Source of the DNA: JBQTII01 sp052387905
GTDB taxonomy: Bacteria > Actinomycetota > Actinomycetes > Sporichthyales > Sporichthyaceae
NCBI GenBank assembly: GCA_052387905.1
Contig: JBQTIR010000030.1
Coordinates: 1-64,000 of the forward strand
Length of the DNA: 64,000 nucleotides
Direction of reading: 5' to 3'
The notes under the pieces were generated by a model. It ran no database searches and was not told the origin of the DNA. It was given only the letters and a program-made list of their open reading frames with translations. Below are positions 1-8,260 of this stretch, piece after piece; position 1 is the stretch's first letter, and every line of letters starts with the position of its first letter. A program made the position numbers and the translations under genes.

Positions 1-52
1 CCACCGTCACCGGGCAGGGCTAAATACCTCCGGCTCGACACGACGAGCGAGG

Positions 53-122
53 GTGGGGACTTTCAGATGGCCACCAGTGGGGACCTACACCTGGCCACCA
101 GTGGGGACTTTTTCATGGCCAC
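53..122. repeat. Three tandem 24-bp repeats, IS21-family type end
   Basis: Units begin GTGGGGAC and end ATGGCCACCA or a close variant, at 53-76, 77-100 and 101-122. GTGGGGACTTTT/TGGCCACCA repeats are characteristic of the multiple terminal repeats of IS21-family elements in actinobacteria, from memory of such ends. No istA or istB gene is in the window; a short open frame ending TGQG-stop at 23 could be the tail of one, but it is too short to assign. The rest of the IS, if present, is to the left. Confidence 0.55.
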
Positions 123-197
123 GGACATTCGGGCATTCAAATGGAACCTGTGCAAGGTGCCCGCGCCGCCGTCCAAGTTCGAGCTCACGAGGGGATC

Positions 198-1463
198 ATG
201 ACGGGGATGTCCGAAGCCGAGTCAATGCGGCGCCTGCTCCCACGGCTGGGAGCCTTTGTCGGCAGCGTTGTGCTGATCGTGTCGACATTCCTCCCGTGGT
301 TGAGCGTGGCCTTCCTGGGTGACCTGACCCTTCTCAACATCGCTGCCGTGACAGCTGACGATGCCAACGACGGAGGGTCGCCGGTCGGGATAGCGGCGTT
401 GCTGATCACGCTGGCGCTGGGCGCCTCCGGCATAAGGCTGGCGGTGCAGCGCAAGCCAGTCAGTCGTGGGTCGGTGGCGTGCCACGGAGCCGCCTGCATC
501 GTCTGGGTAGTTCTGTTGTGGCTCGGGGCGCGCGCCGTGGTCGACTCGGCCAACGGATTCGTGTCGCTCGCAGGCGGCGCGTTCGTTGCTTTAGTCGGTG
601 CCGGGGTGATCTTCACCGCCGGCCTGGTTTCCGTAGATGGTGAGCCTCCGTCAGAAGAGACTGAGGCCGCGACGGAGCCGATCCTGGTGCAACAGGCTCG
701 TGCTACGCCAGCGGGCGATTTCGTTAGTTCGCGTCCGAGGAATCGGGCGCTCGTCCCAGGTGCCATCAGCATTGCGGTCCTCGCCGGCCTCATTGCGATC
801 GCGCACGAGAACCACGACATCCCTGTGGCATCGAAGCTGGCGTGCAAGGCGTTCGGAGGTGTTTGGCTCAGGGAGGGCTTTTATAGCCAGGACCCGGGCG
901 CAGGTGGGACGTACACGCCTAACGACTGCTTGCCTCGTGGAGAACGGATCGGGGCCGTGCGGCTTGCCGACAGTGAAGGTGAGGGTGCGTTGGCGCCTGT
1001 GGTGCCGTCCGCCGCCCCTGTCCCAGATCCAGGCGCAGCCGACCCAGGGTGGGCGGCAGACGTCATGAACACCGCGCACCTGGGGCAGGGGCCTGAGTTC
1101 CCTGACTCGCTTGATGGTTGGGCTATGGACCGACGATGGAAGGACACTGTCCGGGTGTTCGAGGGTGAGTGGGCTATCGCGCCAGGGCCGGGTCTGGAAA
1201 GCTTCCCTGTCACCATGAACGGCTGTGGTGAGCAGCGATTCTTGATCCACTGGCGAACCATCGGGTTCCCGGTCGCAACGGCCCTGCGGTACCCCTACGG
1301 ACCGCTCGACTCTACGGTCCCGGACCAGCCACCGGCCAGCGTTGGTTGGGTGGACGCCGGGGGATGCGAGACGGTGATCTTCCGCTTCTACGGCGACCCG
1401 CAGAGCGGTTCCACCCTGACGGACGTGGCCGTCTCGGTCGAGGAATGGTCCCCCGCGGCCTGA
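198..1463 (+). CDS. Polytopic membrane protein of unknown function
   Basis: A 421-residue protein I do not recognise. The N-terminal half shows about five hydrophobic segments (around residues 14-35, 72-92, 98-120, 130-155 and 190-212), and the C-terminal 200 residues are hydrophilic with several cysteines, suggesting an extracytoplasmic domain. The chosen ATG follows a GAGGGG run at short spacing; the ATG at 207 is an alternative. The gene stands alone between IS-type repeats and a minus-strand regulatory cluster. The frame stays open for 51 codons after the TGA stop (see 1464-1619). Confidence 0.6.
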   Translation: MTGMSEAESMRRLLPRLGAFVGSVVLIVSTFLPWLSVAFLGDLTLLNIAAVTADDANDGGSPVGIAALLITLALGASGIRLAVQRKPVSRGSVACHGAACIVWVVLLWLGARAVVDSANGFVSLAGGAFVALVGAGVIFTAGLVSVDGEPPSEETEAATEPILVQQARATPAGDFVSSRPRNRALVPGAISIAVLAGLIAIAHENHDIPVASKLACKAFGGVWLREGFYSQDPGAGGTYTPNDCLPRGERIGAVRLADSEGEGALAPVVPSAAPVPDPGAADPGWAADVMNTAHLGQGPEFPDSLDGWAMDRRWKDTVRVFEGEWAIAPGPGLESFPVTMNGCGEQRFLIHWRTIGFPVATALRYPYGPLDSTVPDQPPASVGWVDAGGCETVIFRFYGDPQSGSTLTDVAVSVEEWSPAA

Positions 1464-1619
1464 TCGGCTTCCAACGCTAAGAGCACATCGCCGGAGCTCA
1501 CGGCTGAGTCGCTCAAGAACACTCCCGACCTGGAATGGCAGGAGTTGGCTGACCAGTTAGACGTCCTGCTAGGAGAAATCCGAGCCATCGTCACCACGTC
1601 ATCCGGGCAGCGAATCTGA
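1464..1619 (+). other. In-frame open extension after the TGA of the preceding gene
   Basis: After the TGA at 1461-1463 the same frame stays open for 51 codons to a second TGA. The residues look protein-like and helical (for example LEWQELADQLDVLLGEIRAI). It has no plausible start codon of its own near the beginning. It may be the former C-terminus of the membrane protein, cut off by a nonsense mutation, or chance openness in GC-rich DNA. Confidence 0.3.
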
Positions 1620-1676
1620 ACTCGGTCGTCGATTCCGTGTAGAGCTAGGTGCATCCAGCGCCTCGCTGGCGCTTGG

Positions 1677-2009
1677 TCAGGAGGGATCGCACGAGGCGTG
1701 GCGATACACCCGCTGACCACCCGCGTCGCGTGCGGGCTTCGCCGCCGCACGGCCCAGCAACTCTCCGCAGATGACACAGAGCCGCTCGCCGCTCCCTGGC
1801 GTCGGAGGCGGAGGCGGTTCGGGTGCCGAATTGCGAGACGCCGCCGGGGTCTTCCGCTTTCGGCGGACGTCGTCCACGACGCGGCTGACGACCGCGCGCC
1901 CAGTAGGGACGTAGGTGAAGTCGTCACGGTCGTAGGGAACTTCCCCTACGACGCGCGGGACTGCATTCGGCCCGAGCGCCGCGTTCCGCGGCTTCTTGCG
2001 GTCCACCAT
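1677..2009 (-). CDS. Small zinc-knuckle-like protein
   Basis: A 110-residue hydrophilic protein. Its C-terminus has a CVIC pair and a later HASC pair that could form one zinc site, preceded by a proline-rich linker (residues 62-70). It is last in a minus-strand group after the NUDIX hydrolase (66-bp gap) and the XRE regulator, so the three are probably co-transcribed. I do not recognise a named family; a DNA- or RNA-binding accessory role is only inference. Confidence 0.5.
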   Translation of the reverse strand: MVDRKKPRNAALGPNAVPRVVGEVPYDRDDFTYVPTGRAVVSRVVDDVRRKRKTPAASRNSAPEPPPPPTPGSGERLCVICGELLGRAAAKPARDAGGQRVYRHASCDPS

Positions 2010-2075
2010 GAAGTCACGGTAGCGAGGCCGCGTCGGCAGCGGAAGCGAATGTCAGTGGGGTCCGTAGCCAACGAG

Positions 2076-2537
2076 TTAGCTCGGCAGTCCGGGTTCGAGG
2101 TAGCGCGTGGTCATCGAAGCCCGCGCGGCGATGGCGCGACCGACACGTCGGCTGAGCCGCGCAATGAGGCGGCGATCCAGATCGAAAGCATCGACGAATT
2201 CGACCCTCTCGATCTCGGTGGTGTCCGCTGGCGAGACGGCCGTCGACGCCGCCAGCGTGCCGCCGTCGAAGACAAACAAGATCTTGTCGCCTTCGTCAGG
2301 GTGGGGAGCCCAGTCGATGACGAGCGGCTCGCCGAGCTCGATGTCCAGGCCGAGTTCTTCCTTCACCTCGCGGACTGCGGCCTGACGGGGCGTCTCACCG
2401 ATGTTGACGTAGCCGCCGGGGATATCCCACCCCTCCTTGTACGTGGGCTTCACCAGTAGCACACGGCCATCCTCGTCGAAGAACAGCACACCCGCGGCGA
2501 CGCGAGGGCGGCTCCAGTCAGCGGGGTCGTCGGCCAT
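2076..2537 (-). CDS. NUDIX hydrolase
   Basis: A 153-residue single-domain protein with a complete Nudix box at residues 42-64: G42, E48, R56-E57, E60-E61 and G63 match Gx5Ex7REUxEExGU, so it should hydrolyse a nucleoside diphosphate linked to another group with a divalent metal. It lies 15 bp downstream of the XRE-TPR regulator on the same strand. The pSAM2 immunity factor Pif, which limits transfer between donors, also carries a Nudix motif; with a conjugation cluster next door a similar role is possible but unproven. Confidence 0.85.
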   Translation of the reverse strand: MADDPADWSRPRVAAGVLFFDEDGRVLLVKPTYKEGWDIPGGYVNIGETPRQAAVREVKEELGLDIELGEPLVIDWAPHPDEGDKILFVFDGGTLAASTAVSPADTTEIERVEFVDAFDLDRRLIARLSRRVGRAIAARASMTTRYLEPGLPS

Positions 2538-2552
2538 GTCAGCACCCTACGG

Positions 2553-3803
2553 TCAGGCGGCGACCTTCAGCCGCTGCGCGAGGCCGACGAGCTGGGCCGA
2601 GGGTGTGCCACGCTCGCGCTTGATCCATCCCAGAACGAGTTGGCGGCTCAGGTAGTGGTGGCGGACCTGTTCGGGAGCCACCCGCTCGGCGTCGAGCAGC
2701 AGGCGGAGGGCGTCGTCGCGGCGGTTCCAGGCGCTGTAGGCGCGGGCGACCTCGATGGAGTGTCGGATTCGGCGCTCGACAGGCAGGGCGGAGGCGTCGA
2801 CGCGGGGGCCGAGGTCGACGGCGATCTGGACGTCGCCGAGCTCCATCGCGGTGGAGACGCGATGGATCGCGACGTTCGTCGGGCCGAACGAGGTCCAGAG
2901 GTGGTTCGCGTCAACCCCGAGTGAGCGGGCCGCACGGTCGGCTTCGGCGAGGAACTCTCGGGTCGTCGGACGGTCTTCAGCGCGAGCGGCGGCCATGGCG
3001 CCGGCAAGGAATAGCGTCCCGTAGACGGACAACAACTGCGGACCGGCAGTGGTTATCCCAGGCCGCAGATAGTCCGACGCCGCGTGGGTCAGCTCCACCG
3101 CGTCTGCGTGCCGGCCGTGGGAGAGCAGGGAGTGGGTGACTGAGCGGAACAGGGAGCCGACGACGACGGGATCCCCGGAGGTGTGCGCGGCCGCGAGCCC
3201 ACGATCGGCAGCCATCCACGCCAGATCGGTTTCCCCGAGCTTGGTCAGGATCATCGCCGCCGATTGGTAGGTGAGGGCGAGCAGGCCCGAGGCGGCGAGG
3301 GCGTCGTCGCCGACGTGATCGCGGTCAGCGGTGCGCGCCCGATCGAGCAATCGCGGGAGCTGGGCGACGACGAAGCCGTAGCGCGAGTGCTGGTAGGCGT
3401 CCAGGACCGCGCCGACGTTCGCGCGTAGGTCGGCCAGCGGGGAAGCAGCCGGGTCGGCGTCCGTGGGAGCGGCCAGATGCCGGTAGTCCATGAGTGCCGC
3501 GCGCAACGTCGGCACCGTGGAGCGACCGCTCTCGGCGTTCCACTCCAGCAGCGACGGCTCGGCGATCAGGTCGCCCACCGACACGTCGAGCGCGTCGGCC
3601 AGCTCCTTGATGACCGAGAGCCGATCGAGCGGGATCCGCCCGTTCTCGATCTTGCCTAGCCAGTCCACCGTGCGCCCGACCAGACCGGCGAGCACCTCCT
3701 GAGTGAGGCCGCGCCGGCGCCGGTACCAGCCGACACGCTCACCCACCGTCAACGAATCCGTCATCCCCCGCATGCCCTTCACCCTGGCACGCGATTCGGT
3801 CAT
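2553..3803 (-). CDS. XRE-family HTH regulator with TPR-like C-terminal domain
   Basis: A 416-residue protein. An N-terminal Cro/CI-type helix-turn-helix (about residues 21-82, with RRRRGLTQEVLAGLVGR and LGKIENGR) is followed by a long alanine/leucine-rich helical region typical of TPR-containing actinobacterial regulators. Three starts are possible: 3803, 3773 and 3764. The start at 3764 has a GGGGG stretch before it and would leave a palindrome (3810-3826) upstream as an operator, so the shorter forms are attractive. It is divergent from the excisionase-like gene and probably regulates the element, with NUDIX and zinc-knuckle genes downstream. Confidence 0.8.
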   Translation of the reverse strand: MTESRARVKGMRGMTDSLTVGERVGWYRRRRGLTQEVLAGLVGRTVDWLGKIENGRIPLDRLSVIKELADALDVSVGDLIAEPSLLEWNAESGRSTVPTLRAALMDYRHLAAPTDADPAASPLADLRANVGAVLDAYQHSRYGFVVAQLPRLLDRARTADRDHVGDDALAASGLLALTYQSAAMILTKLGETDLAWMAADRGLAAAHTSGDPVVVGSLFRSVTHSLLSHGRHADAVELTHAASDYLRPGITTAGPQLLSVYGTLFLAGAMAAARAEDRPTTREFLAEADRAARSLGVDANHLWTSFGPTNVAIHRVSTAMELGDVQIAVDLGPRVDASALPVERRIRHSIEVARAYSAWNRRDDALRLLLDAERVAPEQVRHHYLSRQLVLGWIKRERGTPSAQLVGLAQRLKVAA

Positions 3804-3809
3804 TTGTAC

Positions 3810-3826
3810 CCGGAATGATTTTCCGG
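3810..3826. promoter_or_regulatory. Palindrome between divergent regulator and excisionase genes
   Basis: Perfect inverted repeat CCGGAA-TGATT-TTCCGG between the XRE regulator and the rightward excisionase/transfer genes. The position fits an operator for the XRE protein. No binding data, and no second copy noticed. Confidence 0.35.
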
Positions 3827-3920
3827 CTCCTCGTCACGACCCCGGTGTCTCCTGACCTCTGTGCACGACCTGCACCTCGCGGCCCGCCGCCGCGAGCCGC
3901 TACTCCGGAGGGGGATTTCG

Positions 3921-4175
3921 ATGAGTTCACGGTTGCCCAAGGGTCGAGCGAGCAGCGAGCCGCCGGCCTTCTACAGCGTTGCCGCCACCGCCAAGATGCT
4001 CGGCACGTCGGAGATGACGCTCTATCGCGCGATTCATGACGGCCAGTTCCCGGCCGTGCGGGTCAGGGGCCGATTGATCGTCCCGGCGAAGGTGATCGAC
4101 GCCCTCGCCACCGCTGCGGTCGACGGGCAATGCCTGATCGACACCGCCACGTGGGTCGCGGACGGTGAGCGGTGA
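3921..4175 (+). CDS. Excisionase-like HTH (MerR-type) DNA-binding protein
   Basis: An 84-residue protein with a winged-helix core (YSVAATAKMLGTSEMTLYRA, then RVRGRLIVPA), the usual pattern of the helix_turn_helix_17/excisionase family. The ATG at 3921 has a strong GGAGGGGG ribosome-binding site, unlike the upstream ATG at 3861. It opens the rightward block, overlaps the next gene by 4 bp (GTGA) and is divergent from the XRE regulator. It could be an Xis assisting excision or an activator of the transfer genes; similarity alone cannot separate these. Confidence 0.75.
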   Translation: MSSRLPKGRASSEPPAFYSVAATAKMLGTSEMTLYRAIHDGQFPAVRVRGRLIVPAKVIDALATAAVDGQCLIDTATWVADGER

Positions 4176-4756
4176 AGGCGCTGGTCGTCATCGACGACGC
4201 CTACGACCGCGAGCACGCCGCTGACGGGGTCTCACGCTTCGGCTCCTATGTCCGGCAGCGGGCGCACCTGTTCATCGAGGACTGGGATCCGCTGAGTCCG
4301 CCGGCATTCGCCGCCGCGGTGTGGAGCATCGCGACGAGTCCGGTGATGACGCCGCCCTACGCGCGGATCAGTCCCCGGCTCTGGCGCATCGACTGCTGGC
4401 ACGGGGACGAACCCGGCCTGCTGGTGGTCAACGTCGAGGTGCGCCTGCCCTGGCCACTGGAGTACCGCGACGACACCACCCTCGACGGGTGGACCGACTG
4501 GGCGCCCGCCCAGTGCTGGGGTAACGGGACCACGCAGCTGCTGGACCCAATCGAGGACCGAGCGGCCGCGTTGTTCTCTGCTGTGCTGCGGGTGCCGATC
4601 CGAGAGGATCTGCTTCCCGTGCCCTGCCAGATCGGCACCTTGGACGTCTCCGTCGCCAAGTGCGCCATCGCCACCATCGCCGACCAGGTCAACGCGATCG
4701 CCGCTCCCGTCGTCGCGCAGATCGCCGACCTCGACGTCGTCGGGCTGAGCCGATGA
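4172..4756 (+). CDS. Hypothetical protein of the transfer region
   Basis: A 194-residue soluble protein of unknown family. It starts with GTG overlapping the stop of the excisionase-like gene and ends overlapping the next ATG, so it is translationally coupled on both sides. No membrane segment, no known motif; it is rich in tryptophan and aspartate. Its place at the head of the T4SS cluster suggests an accessory or regulatory role. Confidence 0.6.
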   Translation: MKALVVIDDAYDREHAADGVSRFGSYVRQRAHLFIEDWDPLSPPAFAAAVWSIATSPVMTPPYARISPRLWRIDCWHGDEPGLLVVNVEVRLPWPLEYRDDTTLDGWTDWAPAQCWGNGTTQLLDPIEDRAAALFSAVLRVPIREDLLPVPCQIGTLDVSVAKCAIATIADQVNAIAAPVVAQIADLDVVGLSR

Positions 4757-4974
4757 CCCGCCCGGACCCGCGGTGCCCGTCCTGCCAGGGGGCCGGCTGG
4801 ATCGAGATGCGAGCGACGGTAGGAAGACGCGACCTCGTGGTCGAGGCATCCTGCCCGCGCTGCTGCGGACCGTCGCCGACCGCGATCGCGCGATGGCGCT
4901 TGGCCGACCTCACCACCCGATGGAACGCCCGCTATCTCGGGTGGACTCCGCCGTTCTTCCCATTCGGAATCTGA
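4753..4974 (+). CDS. Small zinc-ribbon protein
   Basis: A 73-residue protein with CPSC near the N-terminus and CPRC about 25 residues later, enough for one Cys4 zinc site. The start is set by the ATGA overlap with the preceding gene. Small zinc-ribbon proteins are common in actinobacterial element backbones; no specific function is visible. Confidence 0.6.
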   Translation: MTRPDPRCPSCQGAGWIEMRATVGRRDLVVEASCPRCCGPSPTAIARWRLADLTTRWNARYLGWTPPFFPFGI

Positions 4975-4998
4975 CTAATCATCACTCAGGGGGTAGCA

Positions 4999-5922
4999 AT
5001 GCGAACACTGACCATGCGACGGCCCGTCCATCTCACGCCCGTCCCGGGCGGCTGGCCTGGGCCGAGCGTCATCGCCGTTACCGGTGCCTCCGGCGGGGCC
5101 GGGGCGTCCACCCTGTGCGCCCTGCTGGCCGGGGCACTCGCCGATCAGGTCAACATGACCGAACGTCGCACCGCGGTCCTGGACTCGGCGCAGGGCAGCT
5201 CACCGTGGCCGGACTGGCTCAACCCGGGCAGTGACCCGGCACTCGGTGACGAGGGGCTCCAGATTGCGGAACTGTGCGGACCGCCCCGCGCTCCCTTCCC
5301 TCGCTCGCTGGTGCTGCGGTGCGCGAGCGCGATCCGCGGGCTCGACGGCGTCGCCGTCCTCACCTACACCGCACCGGGGGACAGCCCGCCCGGGCCTGAG
5401 CGGGTGATGGGGTCCTTCGCGGTCACGGTGCAGGATCTCCCACCACTGCCGTCGGAGGAGCTCGCCGCCCGTTTTCGGGATGCGCCCGGCGGATTGCTGC
5501 TCGCCGTCGCAGGGACGGCGGATGGTGTGGCTGGGGGACTCCGCGCGACCCGGGCGTGGGCGCTCGCGGGACTGCCACCGAGCCGGATCCGCCCGGTGGT
5601 CGTCGCAGGCGCGGCCGGTGGGCTATCTCCCCGTGCGCGTTCGCGCCTGGCCCTGCTGGATGCGAACACGCTGCCGGTCTCGATCGTCCCCTTCGACCCC
5701 GCGATCTCCCGGCGCGGGCTGTCCGAGGCGCTGGCCAGCGGGGCGATCGGCGCCCCGACGCGCATCGCCGTCCGGCGCGTCCTCGCCTCCCTCACAGCAC
5801 CGCAAACCGCCGAGGTTCCCGCGCCACGCCGCGGCGACCTGGCCTTGTTCGAGTTGCCCGACCAGCACGCCGATAGCCCGGTTCGACCCTCCGTTCCCGC
5901 CACCGAGAGGACCGCCAGATGA
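4999..5922 (+). CDS. ParA/MinD-like P-loop ATPase
   Basis: A 307-residue protein with a glycine-rich loop near residues 28-39 (TGASGGAGASTL). This resembles the deviant Walker A of ParA/MinD/CpaE-type ATPases, but the usual lysine is replaced (GGAGAST instead of GGxGKT), so ATP hydrolysis is uncertain. A good GGGGG ribosome-binding site precedes ATG 4999, and the end overlaps the next gene by 4 bp. Within a T4SS cluster it may position the machinery or act as a non-hydrolysing scaffold. Confidence 0.6.
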   Translation: MRTLTMRRPVHLTPVPGGWPGPSVIAVTGASGGAGASTLCALLAGALADQVNMTERRTAVLDSAQGSSPWPDWLNPGSDPALGDEGLQIAELCGPPRAPFPRSLVLRCASAIRGLDGVAVLTYTAPGDSPPGPERVMGSFAVTVQDLPPLPSEELAARFRDAPGGLLLAVAGTADGVAGGLRATRAWALAGLPPSRIRPVVVAGAAGGLSPRARSRLALLDANTLPVSIVPFDPAISRRGLSEALASGAIGAPTRIAVRRVLASLTAPQTAEVPAPRRGDLALFELPDQHADSPVRPSVPATERTAR

Positions 5923-6227
5923 ACACCGTCGTCACTCCCTCCTTCACCGCCCGACCGCTCGCCGATCTGCCGCCGGTCGTCCCCAGCGACGACGGTCTGC
6001 CAGGCGGGCAGGCCATCGACACCCTGCTCAGCTGGGCGATGTACCTCGGCCTCACGGCCTGCGTCCTCGGCGCGATCGGGGCCGGTGCAGCGATCGGTGT
6101 CGGCAACCTGAGCAGCCGCCCACACTGGTCCGAGCGCGGAAAGCTGGCGCTCGTGGCCTCGGTGATCGGAGCCCTGATCGTCGGCTCCGCGGTCACCATC
6201 GTGAACACCGGGTTCGGGATGGCCTGA
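5919..6227 (+). CDS. VirB2/TrbC-like two-helix membrane protein
   Basis: A 102-residue protein with a polar N-terminus and two hydrophobic helices (about residues 32-60 and 74-95) separated by a short basic loop, the layout of VirB2/TrbC-type pilin-like proteins in Gram-positive conjugation systems. It starts in a 4-bp overlap with the ParA-like gene, and the next gene begins 2 bp after its stop. Assignment rests on size, topology and gene order. Confidence 0.55.
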   Translation: MNTVVTPSFTARPLADLPPVVPSDDGLPGGQAIDTLLSWAMYLGLTACVLGAIGAGAAIGVGNLSSRPHWSERGKLALVASVIGALIVGSAVTIVNTGFGMA

Positions 6228-6229
6228 CC

Positions 6230-7003
6230 GTGGCCACCGTTCGCACGGGCCGTGACCCCGCGAGTACCGAACTGCTGGGCGGTGCGCCCCGGCGTTGGCC
6301 GATCGCGGTCGCCGGGATCGCAGCGCTGCTGTGCGCCAGCGGCATCATCGCGGTCGGGGTGAGTCTTGCCGACCGCTACGCGGGCGGGGACGGCACAGGG
6401 CCGGTCACGGCCCCGGCCGAGGTGACCGAACCCGAGCTGTCGTCGCTCACGGCCGACGCATCCTCAACAGTGCTGGTGCTTCCTCAGCCGACGGGCTACG
6501 ACGGCGCCGTCCCGCTCGGCTACCCGCGTTCGCGGCCAGGTGCCATCGCGGCCGCCTACGGCTACTCCCGGATCTCGACCGGACTCGACGTCGCGGCCAC
6601 GCTCGACACCGTCGAAGCATTGGCCGACCCCCAAGCGGGATGGTTCCCTCGACAACGCGACACCCTCGCCGACGGCCTGGTCGAACAACGCCGGGGTCTC
6701 GGCCTGCCGCCCATCGGACCAACCCAATCCGCGTCACTGACCATCACCCCGTCGGGCCATCAGATCGTCGGTGACCCGACCGCCAACGCTGTCACCGTGC
6801 TGACCCTGAACCTGCTCTCCGCGACAGGCGCGGACGGGACGCGGACCAGCGGCGTCGTGGTGCTGCGCTGGGACCTGCGCTGGGGTGGCGAGCGCTGGTT
6901 GGCCACGCGCATGTATTCCGACGAACGCGACGACAAGCTGGCCCTGACACCGTTGACCAGCGCGGCCAAGGCGATGGGATGGCAGGTGGCCCGCGGTGGC
7001 TGA
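6230..7003 (+). CDS. Bitopic transfer protein, VirB8/TcpC-like
   Basis: A 257-residue protein from GTG 6230. It has a short cytoplasmic tail, one transmembrane helix (about residues 21-45) and a soluble extracytoplasmic domain with alternating beta-type segments. That is the architecture of VirB8/TcpC/TraH scaffold proteins in Gram-positive T4SSs. The frame is open upstream, but only this start fits the 2-bp gap from the pilin-like gene. It overlaps the TrbL-like gene by 8 bp. Confidence 0.6.
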   Translation: MATVRTGRDPASTELLGGAPRRWPIAVAGIAALLCASGIIAVGVSLADRYAGGDGTGPVTAPAEVTEPELSSLTADASSTVLVLPQPTGYDGAVPLGYPRSRPGAIAAAYGYSRISTGLDVAATLDTVEALADPQAGWFPRQRDTLADGLVEQRRGLGLPPIGPTQSASLTITPSGHQIVGDPTANAVTVLTLNLLSATGADGTRTSGVVVLRWDLRWGGERWLATRMYSDERDDKLALTPLTSAAKAMGWQVARGG

Positions 7004-8258
7004 CTGCAATGCGATCGACCTGCTGTGCAAGGCCAGGAACGGGATCACCGGCACCGTCAGCGGAGTCGTCGAGGGCGCGTTCGAGCACATGTGCCGCGCA
7101 TTCGCCGACGCAGGCGCCGCAGTCCTGACGGCAGTCTCCAACGCATTCCTCACCGCCTCCACGGTCGACCTGGGCAAAGCCGGCATCGACCGCGTGCTCG
7201 TGGTCACCACGACGATCGCCATGTCGGTCGCGGTGCTCCTGCTCCTCGGCCAGGTCATCCGCACCGGGCTCACCATGCGAGGCGAGCACCTGGCCCACGG
7301 GCTGATCGGCGTCGCGAAGGCAGCGCTCGCGACCGCGTGCGTGTTCTCTGTCGCGACCCTGCTGCTCGTCGTCGCCGACCAGCTCTCCGAACTGATCATG
7401 GCCGAGACGTTCGGCAGCACCGAGGCGTTCGCCGACCGCTTCGGCAACGCCGTCGCCATCAGCGGCGCCGGTGGTGTGGTCGTGCCCGCCGCGTTGATGC
7501 TCATCTTCGGACTGCTCTCGGTGATCGTCGGCGCGATCCTGTTCGGCGAGATGCTCTTCCGTCACGCGGCGATCGTCGTCATCGTCGCGGTGAGCCCGAT
7601 CGCCGCCGCCGGCATGGTCTCCGGCGGCACGGCCGACTGGTGGCGCAAGCTCGTCACCGCCGGTGTCCAACTGATCTTCCTCAAACCCGTCATCGTGCTG
7701 GTCTTCGCGATCGGCTTCGGAGTCGCCGGGGAAAGCACCGACATCCTCGGGGTCCTCGCCGGGCTGGTGACCCTCGTCCTCGCGGCCGTCGCCTGGCCCG
7801 CTCTTGCCCGCATGTGCACCTGGACCTCGGGACACATCGGCGAGGCCGGCGGGTTCACCGCGTTCCTCGGTGGGATGGCCGGAGCCCAGGCACGCATGAT
7901 GCCCGGCCGGATGATGTCCACCCAATCCAGCGGGTCAGCGTTCGACTCCGACCGGGCCACGATCGCGCGCAACTCCGCCAGTATCGACGCCGGACTCGCT
8001 GGGGCTTCTAAGGCAGGCGGCGCCGGTGGCGCAGGTGCTCTCGGGGGACCTGTCGCGATGGCAGCTTCGGCCGGTGCGCAAGGCGCGCGGGCAGTTCGCG
8101 GCGGAGCGGTCGGGGTCATGGACCGTCAGCAGCAGTACGCGGGAATGGGCGAAGGCTCCTCCGGTCCGCCCCGTTCGGTATCCCCGCCAGGGCGATACGA
8201 CCCGCCCCCACCGCCCCGTCAACCTCCAGCTGATGACCCATCACGAACGGAGCGGTGA
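6996..8258 (+). CDS. TrbL/VirB6-like conjugal transfer membrane protein
   Basis: A 420-residue polytopic protein. It has a short cysteine-containing N-terminus, about six hydrophobic segments between residues 65 and 275, and a glycine/alanine/proline-rich C-terminal tail ending in RQPPADDPSRTER. This matches TrbL/VirB6-family channel proteins. It lies between a VirB8-like and an SCO6880-like gene. GTG 6996 overlaps the previous gene by 8 bp. Confidence 0.75.
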   Translation: MADCNAIDLLCKARNGITGTVSGVVEGAFEHMCRAFADAGAAVLTAVSNAFLTASTVDLGKAGIDRVLVVTTTIAMSVAVLLLLGQVIRTGLTMRGEHLAHGLIGVAKAALATACVFSVATLLLVVADQLSELIMAETFGSTEAFADRFGNAVAISGAGGVVVPAALMLIFGLLSVIVGAILFGEMLFRHAAIVVIVAVSPIAAAGMVSGGTADWWRKLVTAGVQLIFLKPVIVLVFAIGFGVAGESTDILGVLAGLVTLVLAAVAWPALARMCTWTSGHIGEAGGFTAFLGGMAGAQARMMPGRMMSTQSSGSAFDSDRATIARNSASIDAGLAGASKAGGAGGAGALGGPVAMAASAGAQGARAVRGGAVGVMDRQQQYAGMGEGSSGPPRSVSPPGRYDPPPPPRQPPADDPSRTER

Positions 8259-8260
8259 CC

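Noticed and set aside
53..122. Repeats as a CRISPR array or replication iterons
   Set aside because: They abut directly with 24-bp spacing and carry the GTGGGGAC...TGGCCACCA pattern of IS21-type ends; no replication gene is next to them.
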